Positions 1 to 5,417 of a stretch of DNA of 6,017 nt are shown piece by piece. The notes beneath the pieces were generated by a model, which worked only from the letters and a program-made list of their open reading frames with translations, had not been told where the DNA came from and made no database searches. Where the stretch lies: contig CAJBHE010000203.1 of the NCBI GenBank assembly GCA_903952885.1, positions 1 to 6,017 of the forward strand. The letters run 5' to 3'. The DNA comes from an uncultured Burkholderiales bacterium (GTDB lineage: Bacteria; Pseudomonadota; Gammaproteobacteria; Burkholderiales; Burkholderiaceae_C). Position 1 is the first letter of the stretch. Each line of letters begins with the position of its first letter. Both the position numbers and the translations under genes were made by a program.

Positions 1-441
1 GGGCGCGTAGTACAGACCGTATTGCGACACCGCTTCGCTGATGGCGAGGTTGCGCACACCGCACTGCACCACAGCGGTTCGGGCGATGGGGTCGATGTTG
101 AGGATTTGGTTGAACTTGGCCAGCGACAGCGTCACACCCATGGTGTGCGGCATAGCGCCACCCGACAGGCCTGTGCCTGCACCGCGTGCGACCACGGGCA
201 CATCTAGTGCGTAGCAGGCTTTGAGCACGGCTTGCACTTGATCCACGGTCTCGGGCAAGGCCACGCACATAGGGCGTGCGCGGTAAGCGGTAAGACCATC
301 GCACTCGTAAGGCACGGTGTCCTCGGTTGTGTAGAGCAGGGCGTGCTGTGGCAGCACTTGCAGCAGGGCTTGCACGACTTGCGCTTGGCGCTCGGTGCGG
401 GCAAGGGTGTTTTGCTGGTCGGAGGTGAGTGGTGCGTTCAT
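1..441 (-). CDS. glcD: Glycolate oxidase subunit GlcD-like FAD-linked oxidase (partial, N-terminal 147 codons)
   Basis: Reading the minus strand from ATG at 441 gives 147 uninterrupted codons up to the window edge, starting MNAPLTSDQQ, so the C-terminal two thirds lie outside. Residues about 53-95 form the start of a PCMH-type FAD-binding domain: a RARP..VALPETVDQVQ segment, then the loop PVVARGAGTGLSGG (82-95), which in this family wraps the FAD pyrophosphate and is nearly the GlcD signature. In the known family GlcD is the FAD subunit of the GlcDEF complex, which oxidises glycolate (or D-lactate) to glyoxylate at the cytoplasmic side of the membrane; glcE and glcF would be expected further left, outside the window. 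A D-lactate or other 2-hydroxyacid dehydrogenase of the same family is the main alternative. No Shine-Dalgarno is visible before the ATG; an in-frame GTG lies three codons upstream, but the ATG reads better. Confidence 0.88.
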   Translation of the reverse strand, partial: MNAPLTSDQQNTLARTERQAQVVQALLQVLPQHALLYTTEDTVPYECDGLTAYRARPMCVALPETVDQVQAVLKACYALDVPVVARGAGTGLSGGAMPHTMGVTLSLAKFNQILNIDPIARTAVVQCGVRNLAISEAVSQYGLYYAP

Positions 442-448
442 GCGTTGC

Positions 449-454
449 ACTTTA
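449..454 (-). promoter_or_regulatory. Possible -10 element just upstream of glcD
   Basis: On the minus strand TAAAGT (4 of 6 to TATAAT) ends 7 nt before the glcD ATG. Transcription from it would begin at or next to the start codon. There is no convincing -35 and no Shine-Dalgarno, so this is weak alone; it counts mainly because three other genes here show the same spacing. Confidence 0.25.
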
Positions 455-532
455 CGGCAAAACTGGCGTTGGGCGTGTGAAGAAAGTTACAGCTTGGTTT
501 GAAAAGGTTTTGTTGCCTTACTTCGGTCGCGC

Positions 533-614
533 CAAGTTGGCAGTGGGGCATGCCCTGCGGCTTACATCGCTTCGCGACGAATGGCGCCACATGACGTACC
601 CCACTGCCAACTTG
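533..614 (-). repeat. Hairpin element copy 1 of a two-copy intergenic repeat
   Basis: Positions 533-548 and 599-614 are a perfect 16-bp inverted repeat (CAAGTTGGCAGTGGGG and its complement). Read on the minus strand the helix continues inward through 549-561/586-598, with 11 of 13 positions paired counting three G-T wobbles. After an asymmetric internal loop comes a 6-bp apical stem (565-570 with 574-579) closed by a GAA triloop. The core 558-596 matches 714-752 of copy 2 in opposite orientation at 36 of 39 positions. Weaker pairing extends outward to GTTGC at 512-516 with GCAAC at 631-635, on the same centre. No T-run follows, so it is not an ordinary intrinsic terminator. I do not recognise the family. 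Orientation is given as the strand on which the wobble pairs of the inner helix are allowed. Confidence 0.85.
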
Positions 615-667
615 ACGGGTGTGAGGTAGCGCAACGGTCTAAACAAAGATCAACGCTTGCGAGCTGG

Positions 668-811
668 GTATTTGTCTGCAAACCCAAATGTCGTGAATGG
701 GAGGGGCCGGTGCCGTCATACGGCGCCATTCGTCGCGCAGCGATGTAAGCCGTGTGGCGGTAACGGCCCCTCCCGTTCACAGCGAACGAAACTGCACCGA
801 CAGACAAATAC
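668..811. repeat. Outer inverted repeat enclosing hairpin copy 2
   Basis: GTATTTGTCTG at 668-678 is exactly complementary to CAGACAAATAC at 801-811, an 11-bp inverted repeat around copy 2. The right arm directly abuts the lysR stop codon at 812-814. Its centre is about 3 bp off the inner hairpin centre, and the sequence between outer arm and hairpin does not pair well. It may mark the borders of a 144-bp element, or be chance or leftover pairing. No flanking target-site duplication is evident. Confidence 0.5.
693..780 (+). repeat. Hairpin element copy 2 of a two-copy intergenic repeat
   Basis: Positions 693-724 pair with 749-780 at 31 of 32 positions on the plus strand: an outer 17-bp arm (693-709 with 764-780, one T-G wobble), one G-A mismatch (710/763), then 14 more pairs including three wobbles (712/761, 716/757, 719/754). 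An asymmetric internal loop (725-730 against 746-748) leads to a 6-bp apical stem (731-736 with 740-745) with a GCA triloop. The core 714-752 is the inverted counterpart of copy 1 (558-596); the outer arm shares no sequence with the arm of copy 1. The element begins 31 nt past the lysR stop codon on the transcribed minus strand, and no T-run follows it there, so termination by the standard intrinsic mechanism is not supported. Confidence 0.88.
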
Positions 812-1690
812 TTAAGGAACAGCCTTCTTCAGCCAATCAGCAAACGCCGCACATTCCCAGCGGTCCATAGCGCCCGTGCGCCAACACAGGTAATGCCCAT
901 GTGGGCTTGGCACTTGGCGCGGGAAGATGCGCACCAGCGTGCCGTTTTCTAGCCACGGAGTGCCCAGCTTTAAGCGCACCAGGCCCACGCCCAAGCCCTG
1001 CGCTGCTGCGTCGCACATCAAGCCAATGTCGTTGAAGCTGCTCCCGTCAATCGGCTCGGGCCAGTCTTGGTCGTGCGCTGCAAACCACGTGCGCCAAGGC
1101 TCAAGTGGGCTGCGCAACAAGGTGGCATCGGCCAAGTCTTCGGCCGAATCAAATGGGCCGTGCTCGCGGATGTAGGCGGGTGAGGCCAAGGGCGTCACAT
1201 CGTCTTTCATCAGGCAGATGTGCTCCACGTCGGCGTAGCGGCCCGTGCCAAAGCGAATGGTCAAGTCGGCGTCTTCGGCCACCACGTCGAGCAGCGGAAT
1301 GCTCACTTGCAGGGTGATGTCAATCTCGGGGTAAGCGTCGGCAAACTGGCGCAGGCGAGGCATGAGAATGGAGCGGGCAAAGGTGGGCGTGACGGCCAAG
1401 CGCAGTTTGCGTTTGCCGGGTGTGGCGCTGCCGTCTTTGCCAGGGAAGCGTTCCAAAATAGACAAGCCTTCGCGAACATGCGCGAGGTACTCGCTGCCTT
1501 CGGTGGTGAGCGAAAAATCGGCACGGCCAAACAGCTTCACGCCCAGCAGTTGTTCTAGCTGTTTCACGCGGTGGCTCACCGCGCTGGGTGTGACGCATTG
1601 CTCTTCAGCGGCTTGTGTGACCGAGCGCAACCGCGCCAAGGCCTCAAACGTGAGCAAGCACTGAATGGGCGGGATGCGACTGGCGCTCAT
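812..1690 (-). CDS. LysR-family transcriptional regulator, GcvA-like
   Basis: A 292-residue protein, the normal LysR length. Residues about 8-67 form the winged helix-turn-helix: FEALARLRSVTQAAEEQCVT, then the recognition helix PSAVSHRVKQLE (35-46) and the wing ending LFGRADFSLTTEGSEYL. Residues about 95-290 form the periplasmic-binding-like effector domain; LTIRFGTGRYADVE (143-156) is the kind of segment seen in the GcvA/AmpR branch, and GLGVGLVRL further on is also typical. As a family it should act as a cytoplasmic, oligomeric, effector-responsive DNA-binding regulator; the effector is unknown. It starts 15 nt after the purU stop on the same strand with no visible promoter or Shine-Dalgarno between, so it is probably co-transcribed with purU. 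LysR genes are more often divergent from their targets, so this arrangement is slightly unusual. Regulation of one-carbon or glycine metabolism is an inference from position. Confidence 0.93.
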   Translation of the reverse strand: MSASRIPPIQCLLTFEALARLRSVTQAAEEQCVTPSAVSHRVKQLEQLLGVKLFGRADFSLTTEGSEYLAHVREGLSILERFPGKDGSATPGKRKLRLAVTPTFARSILMPRLRQFADAYPEIDITLQVSIPLLDVVAEDADLTIRFGTGRYADVEHICLMKDDVTPLASPAYIREHGPFDSAEDLADATLLRSPLEPWRTWFAAHDQDWPEPIDGSSFNDIGLMCDAAAQGLGVGLVRLKLGTPWLENGTLVRIFPRQVPSPHGHYLCWRTGAMDRWECAAFADWLKKAVP

Positions 1691-1705
1691 GAAGCAGTGA
1701 GCGGT

Positions 1706-2551
1706 TTATTTGAAGATGACGGTCTTGTGGCCGTTCAGCAGCACACGGTGTTCGCTGTGCCATTTCACAGCGCGGGCTAGCACTTGGCTTTCGGTATCGC
1801 GGCCTTGGGCGGTGAAGTCTTCCACGGTTTTGCTATGGTCCACGCGGGCCACGTCTTGCTCAATGATGGGGCCTTCGTCCAAGTCGGCGGTCACATAGTG
1901 GGCGGTTGCGCCAATGAGCTTCACACCACGGTCATGCGCTTGGTAATAAGGCTTGGCACCTTTGAAGCTGGGCAAGAAGCTGTGGTGAATGTTGATGGCG
2001 CGGCCAGACAATTTCTTGCACAAGTCGTCGCTCAAGATTTGCATGTAGCGGGCCAAAACCACCAGTTCTGCGCCTTCTGTCTGAATCACCTCAAACACTT
2101 TGGCTTCGGCTTGTGTCTTGGTCGCCGCGGTCACGGGAATATGGTGGAACGGCACGTTGTAGCTCGCAGCCAGTTGGTAAAACTCGCGGTGGTTGCTCAC
2201 GATGGCGCGAATGTCCAAAGGCAGCAGGCCGCTTTTGACGCGGAATAACAAGTCGTTCAAGCAATGGCCTTCTTTGCTGACCATCAACACCGTGCGCATG
2301 GGTTGGGTGGTGTCGTGCAGGGTCCACTTCATCCCGAAGGTGTCGGCCAAGGTTGCGAGCTGCGCACGTAAGTCGTCTTGGCCAACGGCACTGCATGCGA
2401 ATTGCACGCGCATGAAGAACAAACCCGTGTCGGGGTCGTTGTATTGCGCGGCTTCTTCGATGTTGCCTTGGCGCTCCAGCAAAAAGCCAGACACGGCGTG
2501 CACGATGCCCTGGCGGTCGGGGCAAGACAAATTAAGGATGTAAGCAGTCAT
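1706..2551 (-). CDS. purU: Formyltetrahydrofolate deformylase PurU
   Basis: A 281-residue protein, the usual PurU length. It hydrolyses 10-formyl-THF to THF and formate in the cytoplasm; in known systems this balances the one-carbon pool against glycine/methionine supply and provides formate for PurT. Residues about 3-80 are an ACT regulatory domain (YILNLSCPDRQGIVHAVSGFL at the N-terminus), and about 85-275 a formyltransferase fold. The catalytic triad of the PurN/PurU superfamily is visible: N187 and H189 in INIHHSFLPSF and D225 in DLDEGPII. The ACT domain and length separate it from PurN (about 200 residues, no ACT domain). It heads a unit with the lysR gene downstream. The ATG at 2551 gives the canonical N-terminus; there is no Shine-Dalgarno before it, but a TACAAT hexamer lies 7 nt upstream. 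Confidence 0.97.
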   Translation of the reverse strand: MTAYILNLSCPDRQGIVHAVSGFLLERQGNIEEAAQYNDPDTGLFFMRVQFACSAVGQDDLRAQLATLADTFGMKWTLHDTTQPMRTVLMVSKEGHCLNDLLFRVKSGLLPLDIRAIVSNHREFYQLAASYNVPFHHIPVTAATKTQAEAKVFEVIQTEGAELVVLARYMQILSDDLCKKLSGRAINIHHSFLPSFKGAKPYYQAHDRGVKLIGATAHYVTADLDEGPIIEQDVARVDHSKTVEDFTAQGRDTESQVLARAVKWHSEHRVLLNGHKTVIFK

Positions 2552-2558
2552 GGATGCG

Positions 2559-2564
2559 ATTGTA
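2559..2564 (-). promoter_or_regulatory. Putative -10 element of purU
   Basis: TACAAT on the minus strand matches TATAAT at 5 of 6 positions and ends 7 nt before the purU ATG, which would place the transcript start at or within a base or two of the A of ATG. No good -35 is seen; that area is occupied by the T-run of the preceding terminator. A leaderless or near-leaderless purU mRNA is suggested, not shown. Confidence 0.4.
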
Positions 2565-2580
2565 GGGAGGACTGGGTATG

Positions 2581-2603
2581 AAAAAGGGCGCCGAGGCGCC
2601 CTT
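2581..2603 (-). terminator. Intrinsic terminator downstream of the DUF3567 gene
   Basis: On the minus strand AAGGGCGCC (2603-2595) and GGCGCCCTT (2592-2584) form a 9-bp GC-rich stem with a very short loop, followed directly by a T-run (stem TT plus TTT at 2583-2581). It lies about 20 nt past the DUF3567 stop and insulates purU from that gene. It is the clearest rho-independent terminator in the window. Confidence 0.9.
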
Positions 2604-2623
2604 GAGGTCTTGCGAAGGAAGGC

Positions 2624-2902
2624 TCAGTGCACCACGACCGGGTTTTGAGCCAGTTCGGCGTAGCCGGCCAAGGTGTCTTCCACCTCCTCTTGGGTGGGTG
2701 AGTTTTCCTGCCAAGCGCGCAAATGGGCTTGGAACTGCTCGGCCCATGAGCCTTCGAGGTAAATCTCTTTGCCTGATCGTTTGTCCACAATCTCAAAGCC
2801 GTGGCGGGCCAAGCCAGGCAAGTCAGGGCGGACAGGCACAGTCGCGTCATCCACCTGCAGGTGCATGACCGAATATGTGTCGGAGTTGTAGAGCATGTCC
2901 AT
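2624..2902 (-). CDS. DUF3567 family protein
   Basis: A small, soluble, acidic protein of 92 residues from the chosen start, beginning MDMLYNSDTYSVMHL and ending NPVVVH. The order 'MLYxSD start, LPGLARHGFEIVDKRSGKEIYLEGSWAEQF, PTQEEVEDTL near the end' matches what I know of DUF3567, a conserved family of unknown function found mainly in Burkholderiales. No signal peptide, membrane segment or catalytic motif is visible. The reading frame also allows an ATG ten codons earlier (2932). I prefer 2902 because family members begin with M-x-M-L and because a promoter-like pair at 2936-2965 would start transcription near 2929, inside the longer form. It appears monocistronic, with its own promoter and terminator. 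Confidence 0.87.
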   Translation of the reverse strand: MDMLYNSDTYSVMHLQVDDATVPVRPDLPGLARHGFEIVDKRSGKEIYLEGSWAEQFQAHLRAWQENSPTQEEVEDTLAGYAELAQNPVVVH

Positions 2903-2935
2903 GGGGATCTTTCGACGGAAAACGAATTGCATCTA

Positions 2936-2965
2936 AGCATATCGGATTCAAAAGCCCAAATTCAA
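2936..2965 (-). promoter_or_regulatory. Putative sigma-70 promoter of the DUF3567 gene
   Basis: On the minus strand TTGAAT (2965-2960; 4 of 6 to TTGACA) is followed after 18 nt by TATGCT (2941-2936; 4 of 6 to TATAAT). A start near 2929 gives a leader of about 27 nt to the ATG at 2902. The -35 hexamer lies at the stop codon of the upstream DUF3108 gene, inside the loop of its terminator hairpin. Confidence 0.45.
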
Positions 2966-2978
2966 GGGTTGGGCTTTT
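2950..2978 (-). terminator. Probable intrinsic terminator overlapping the 3' end of the DUF3108 gene
   Basis: AAAAGCCCAA (2950-2959) and TTGGGCTTTT (2969-2978) are perfect complements with a 9-nt loop. Transcribed on the minus strand the right side ends GGGCTTTT, a short U-tract. The last sense codons of the DUF3108 protein lie in the stem and its stop codon (2962-2964) is in the loop. Because A- and T-runs flank both sides, the hairpin could in principle work in both directions. The stem is only moderately stable. Confidence 0.6.
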
Positions 2979-4065
2979 CGGCCTTGTTTAATAATTGATC
3001 CACAAAGTCGCCATTGGCGTTGGTGATGCGTAAACGTACGGGCAAATAGCCCAAAGTGGGGGCAAACCACAGCTCAATTTGCTGGTCAAACTCGCGGCGT
3101 GGCTTGCGGTTGAGTTTGACAGCGTTGATCTCGCCAAAAGGTAGCTGCAGCAATTCCTCTTTCTCCACCAAAAAATGCCACACCTCCGCCTCGCGCTGCG
3201 AAACCGTTTGGAAAGACAACATCGTGCCCAGCGGAAAACGCGCAGGGTCTCCTGCCAACAAACTGCCGATTTGAATCACCACGCTCAGCCGGTCTTGCGC
3301 GCCTTTGAGCAGGGGCGCGTCAGGCGAATTGGCGCTGAAACTGATGATGCCTTTGTCGCGCTGAAAGTGTGCTGCCAGCTCGCTGCGGTTTTTGTCACCA
3401 AAGCGAGTGGGCATCAAGCCTTCTGGGCCCAAAGTGCCTTTGCTCGTTTGCGTGCGTGAGCCCAAGAGAAACGCGCTCACGGTCAACCGCGAGTCGTAGG
3501 TTTGCCCGTCTTGTTGCCACGCCAATTCGGCGGATGCCCAATAGTTCAGGCCTTTGGCTTGGCCAAGCACTTGGTATTTCAGCAGCGCCGATTCGGGTGC
3601 TCTGAAAGTCGTAGCTTGTGTCAGACCATCGCTGCCTGTGCGGCTGTGGGGCGGCAAGTCTAGGCCTGAAGCGCTGCGTGGCGGCAGGCTGACGGGTGCG
3701 GCAACATCGCCGCCAAAGTCGTCGAAGTTCAATGGCTTAGAAAGAGGCTTATTGTTAGCGCTAGCTTCGGTGCTTGTCTCTACGCTGTCGGCCGGCGCAG
3801 GCTTGGTTCTCAGTGCCTGAGCAGGTTTTGGCACTTGTGGAGCGCGAGGTGCAGCGACTTCGATTTGGCGTGTCACCATGGCCTGGGGGCGCAGCGGTTC
3901 GCCGGGCTCGGGTGTGAGCCACATGGGCCCACCTGCCAGCAGCCACAGGTGCAACACCAGTACGCCAGCCACCAACAGCACCGCATGCTTGCGCTGCAAA
4001 TGCGGCGGACTCACAGGGCTAGAGGGCAGGGCACGAGCGTGCATGGCGGGGCAGCGTTCTTTCAT
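2962..4065 (-). CDS. DUF3108 domain-containing protein with N-terminal membrane anchor
   Basis: A 367-residue protein from this start. After a short basic tail (HLQRKH) comes one hydrophobic segment, AVLLVAGVLVLHLWLLAGG, best read as a signal anchor. A Pro/Ala/Thr-rich, low-complexity linker of about 100 residues (APRAPQVPKPAQALRTKPAP and on) then leads to a C-terminal domain of about 210 residues. The segments LLKYQVLGQAKGLNYWASAELAWQ and IELWFAPTLGYLPVRLRI match the DUF3108 pattern, a beta-rich, probably periplasmic family of unknown function. The layout suggests a domain held off the inner membrane by a flexible spacer. The start is uncertain: the frame opens at 4107, but that would overlap the divergent gene at 4077. 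ATGs at 4065 and 4044 are both possible and neither has a Shine-Dalgarno; 4044 trims seven residues. Confidence 0.85.
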   Translation of the reverse strand: MKERCPAMHARALPSSPVSPPHLQRKHAVLLVAGVLVLHLWLLAGGPMWLTPEPGEPLRPQAMVTRQIEVAAPRAPQVPKPAQALRTKPAPADSVETSTEASANNKPLSKPLNFDDFGGDVAAPVSLPPRSASGLDLPPHSRTGSDGLTQATTFRAPESALLKYQVLGQAKGLNYWASAELAWQQDGQTYDSRLTVSAFLLGSRTQTSKGTLGPEGLMPTRFGDKNRSELAAHFQRDKGIISFSANSPDAPLLKGAQDRLSVVIQIGSLLAGDPARFPLGTMLSFQTVSQREAEVWHFLVEKEELLQLPFGEINAVKLNRKPRREFDQQIELWFAPTLGYLPVRLRITNANGDFVDQLLNKAEKPNP

Positions 4066-4070
4066 AGAAT
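4065..4070 (+). promoter_or_regulatory. Putative -10 element of the FAH-family gene
   Basis: TAGAAT matches TATAAT at 5 of 6 positions and ends 6 nt before the ATG at 4077, predicting a start at the A of that ATG. There is no clear -35. The element overlaps the possible 4065 start codon of the divergent DUF3108 gene. Confidence 0.4.
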
Positions 4071-4076
4071 CGTGGC

Positions 4077-5039
4077 ATGAAATTAGCCACATACAAAGAC
4101 GGAACACGCGATGGCCAGTTGGTGGTTGTGTCGCGTGACCTGAGCACCGCGCATTATGCGACGGGCATCGCCACCCGCATGCAGCAAGCGCTGGACGACT
4201 GGGGCTTCATTGCTCCTCAGTTGCAAGACTTGTATGAAACCCTCAACAACGGCAAAGCCCGCCACGCCTTTCCTTTCGACCCTGCTTTGTGCATGGCTCC
4301 GTTGCCACGCGCCTACCAGCGCTTGACAAGCACAGCCTACGCCAGCCACGCCGACTTGTTGGGTGAGGGTGAAGGCGACTTAGCTGTACATCAAGCCGCC
4401 AGTGATGCATTGCTGGGCGCGCACGACCATGTGCTGTGTGCCAACGAAAACTTAGGCGCAGACTTTTCTGCCGAAATCGCCGTCATCACAGGCGACGTGC
4501 CCATGCGCGCCTCGGCTGACGATGCGCTTGAAAGCATTCGCTTGGTCATGCTGTCCAACGCAATCACCCTGCGCAACGTCACGTACAGCGTGCAAAGCCA
4601 CCCCGCTGCCTCATTCAGCCCCGTGGCCGTGACGCTGGACGAGCTGGGCGACGCTTGGGACAACGGCTGTGTGCACCTGACGGTGCAAGTGGCATGGAAC
4701 GGCCGCAAGGTGGGCATGTGCGACGCAGGCACAGACATGACGCATCACTTCGGCCAGATCGTGGCGCATGCCAGTAAAACTCGCGCATTGCGCGCGGGCA
4801 CGGTGGTGAGCAGCGGCACAGTGAGTAACGCAGGCTTCGAGAAAAATGGCACAACTGAATGGCCCAAAGGTTACAGCTGCATCGCCGAAAAACGCGCCAT
4901 GGAAACCGCGCTCGATGACAAAGCCACCACCGACTTCATGAAGTTTGCCGACACGGTGCGCATCGAAGCCAAAGGCAAAGATGGTCAAAGCGTTTTTGGT
5001 GCGATTGAGCAAGAGCTGGCGCCGCTGTCCCTTATTTGA
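4077..5039 (+). CDS. Fumarylacetoacetate hydrolase family protein with a degenerate metal site
   Basis: A 320-residue protein starting MKLATYKDGTRDGQLVVVSRDLSTAHYATG, the usual N-terminus of a Burkholderiales FAH-family group. Family landmarks in order: FAFDP-like FPFDPALCMAPLPRAYQ (66-81), the catalytic-domain strand DFSAEIAVITGDVPM (129-143), SPVAVTLDELGDAW (181-194), RALRAGTVVSSGTVSN (236-251), GYSCIAEKR (265-273) and DTVRIE (292-297). Active members bind Mg or Mn through an E-x-E pair and a later Asp, and cleave C-C bonds or isomerise/decarboxylate diketo acids in aromatic catabolism. Here the E-x-E position reads S131-A-E133, and the usual N-D-V-S-L-R reads N161-A162-ITLR, so two ligands look replaced. 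The following segment also looks shorter than in active relatives. The frame is open and not decayed, so this is a divergent or inactive paralogue rather than a pseudogene. The comparison is from memory of the family. Confidence 0.88.
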   Translation: MKLATYKDGTRDGQLVVVSRDLSTAHYATGIATRMQQALDDWGFIAPQLQDLYETLNNGKARHAFPFDPALCMAPLPRAYQRLTSTAYASHADLLGEGEGDLAVHQAASDALLGAHDHVLCANENLGADFSAEIAVITGDVPMRASADDALESIRLVMLSNAITLRNVTYSVQSHPAASFSPVAVTLDELGDAWDNGCVHLTVQVAWNGRKVGMCDAGTDMTHHFGQIVAHASKTRALRAGTVVSSGTVSNAGFEKNGTTEWPKGYSCIAEKRAMETALDDKATTDFMKFADTVRIEAKGKDGQSVFGAIEQELAPLSLI

Positions 5040-5403
5040 CGAGCGCTGGGTCAGCGCCCATGTTGTCAAACTTCTTGAAGTATTGACGTGCCATGGCCAC
5101 CAGCTGCGCATCGGTGGGGTGGTCGCTGGTCACGCTGTCCACCACGTTCACATGGGCATGGTGTTGATTGCACCACTCGCGAAACTCGTCGCGTGCCAAG
5201 CCTGGGCCTGTCACCAACACTTCGTGTGTGCCTTCAAGGGCTTTGGCAATGTCGGCATACAGGTGCGCAACTTCGTTGGGCTTGCCTTGGTGTTTGTGAT
5301 GGCTGCGTGATTTGACGCGTTGGCTCTCTACGTGCTCACGGTCAAACATCAACACGTGGGCTTCTTTGTGGTCCATCCAAACAACGGCGTGAAAAGTAGT
5401 CAT
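5032..5403 (-). CDS. Small eRF1-domain-3-like protein ('translational machinery protein' type)
   Basis: A 123-residue soluble protein. It opens with a beta-strand pair, FHAVVWMDHKEAHVLMFD (4-21), has a basic His-rich stretch HHKHQGK (35-41), then EVLVTGPGLARDEFREWC (61-78) and SDHPTDAQLVAMARQYF (93-109). The GPG..R..F pattern and overall size resemble the third, L7Ae-like domain of eRF1/Pelota, found in bacterial eRF1-like families; proteins of this kind are often annotated 'translational machinery protein'. An actual ribosome role is an inference. It starts 14 nt after the stop of the DksA-like gene, behind a purine-rich GAGAG stretch, and is probably its operon partner. Its 3' end overlaps the stop of the convergent FAH-family gene by 8 bp. 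A small hairpin near its 3' end (5043-5048 with 5052-5057) has no T-run. Confidence 0.75.
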   Translation of the reverse strand: MTTFHAVVWMDHKEAHVLMFDREHVESQRVKSRSHHKHQGKPNEVAHLYADIAKALEGTHEVLVTGPGLARDEFREWCNQHHAHVNVVDSVTSDHPTDAQLVAMARQYFKKFDNMGADPALVK

Positions 5404-5417
5404 GTTTTCTTTCTCTC

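Noticed and set aside
204..480. Open frames on both strands inside the glcD region and 429-629 or 562-807 across the hairpins
   Set aside because: They are out of frame with the convincing GlcD protein or run through palindromes, have Cys/His/Arg-rich non-protein-like composition, and lack start signals.
531..780. Integron attC sites
   Set aside because: Hairpins with variable arms suggested this, but no GTTRRRY/RYYYAAC core pair is at the ends and there is no integrase or cassette layout.
693..780. Intrinsic terminator of the purU-lysR unit
   Set aside because: The hairpin is well placed 31 nt after lysR, but no T-run follows on the minus strand, and the shared core with copy 1 argues for a different role.
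1105..1664. Several plus-strand open frames opposite lysR
   Set aside because: They are antisense shadows created by the GC-biased codon use of the real gene and resemble no family I know.
4066..4107. Longest DUF3108 start at 4107
   Set aside because: It would overlap the 5' end of the well-supported divergent gene at 4077 by 31 bp and adds residues unlike a signal-anchor N-terminus.
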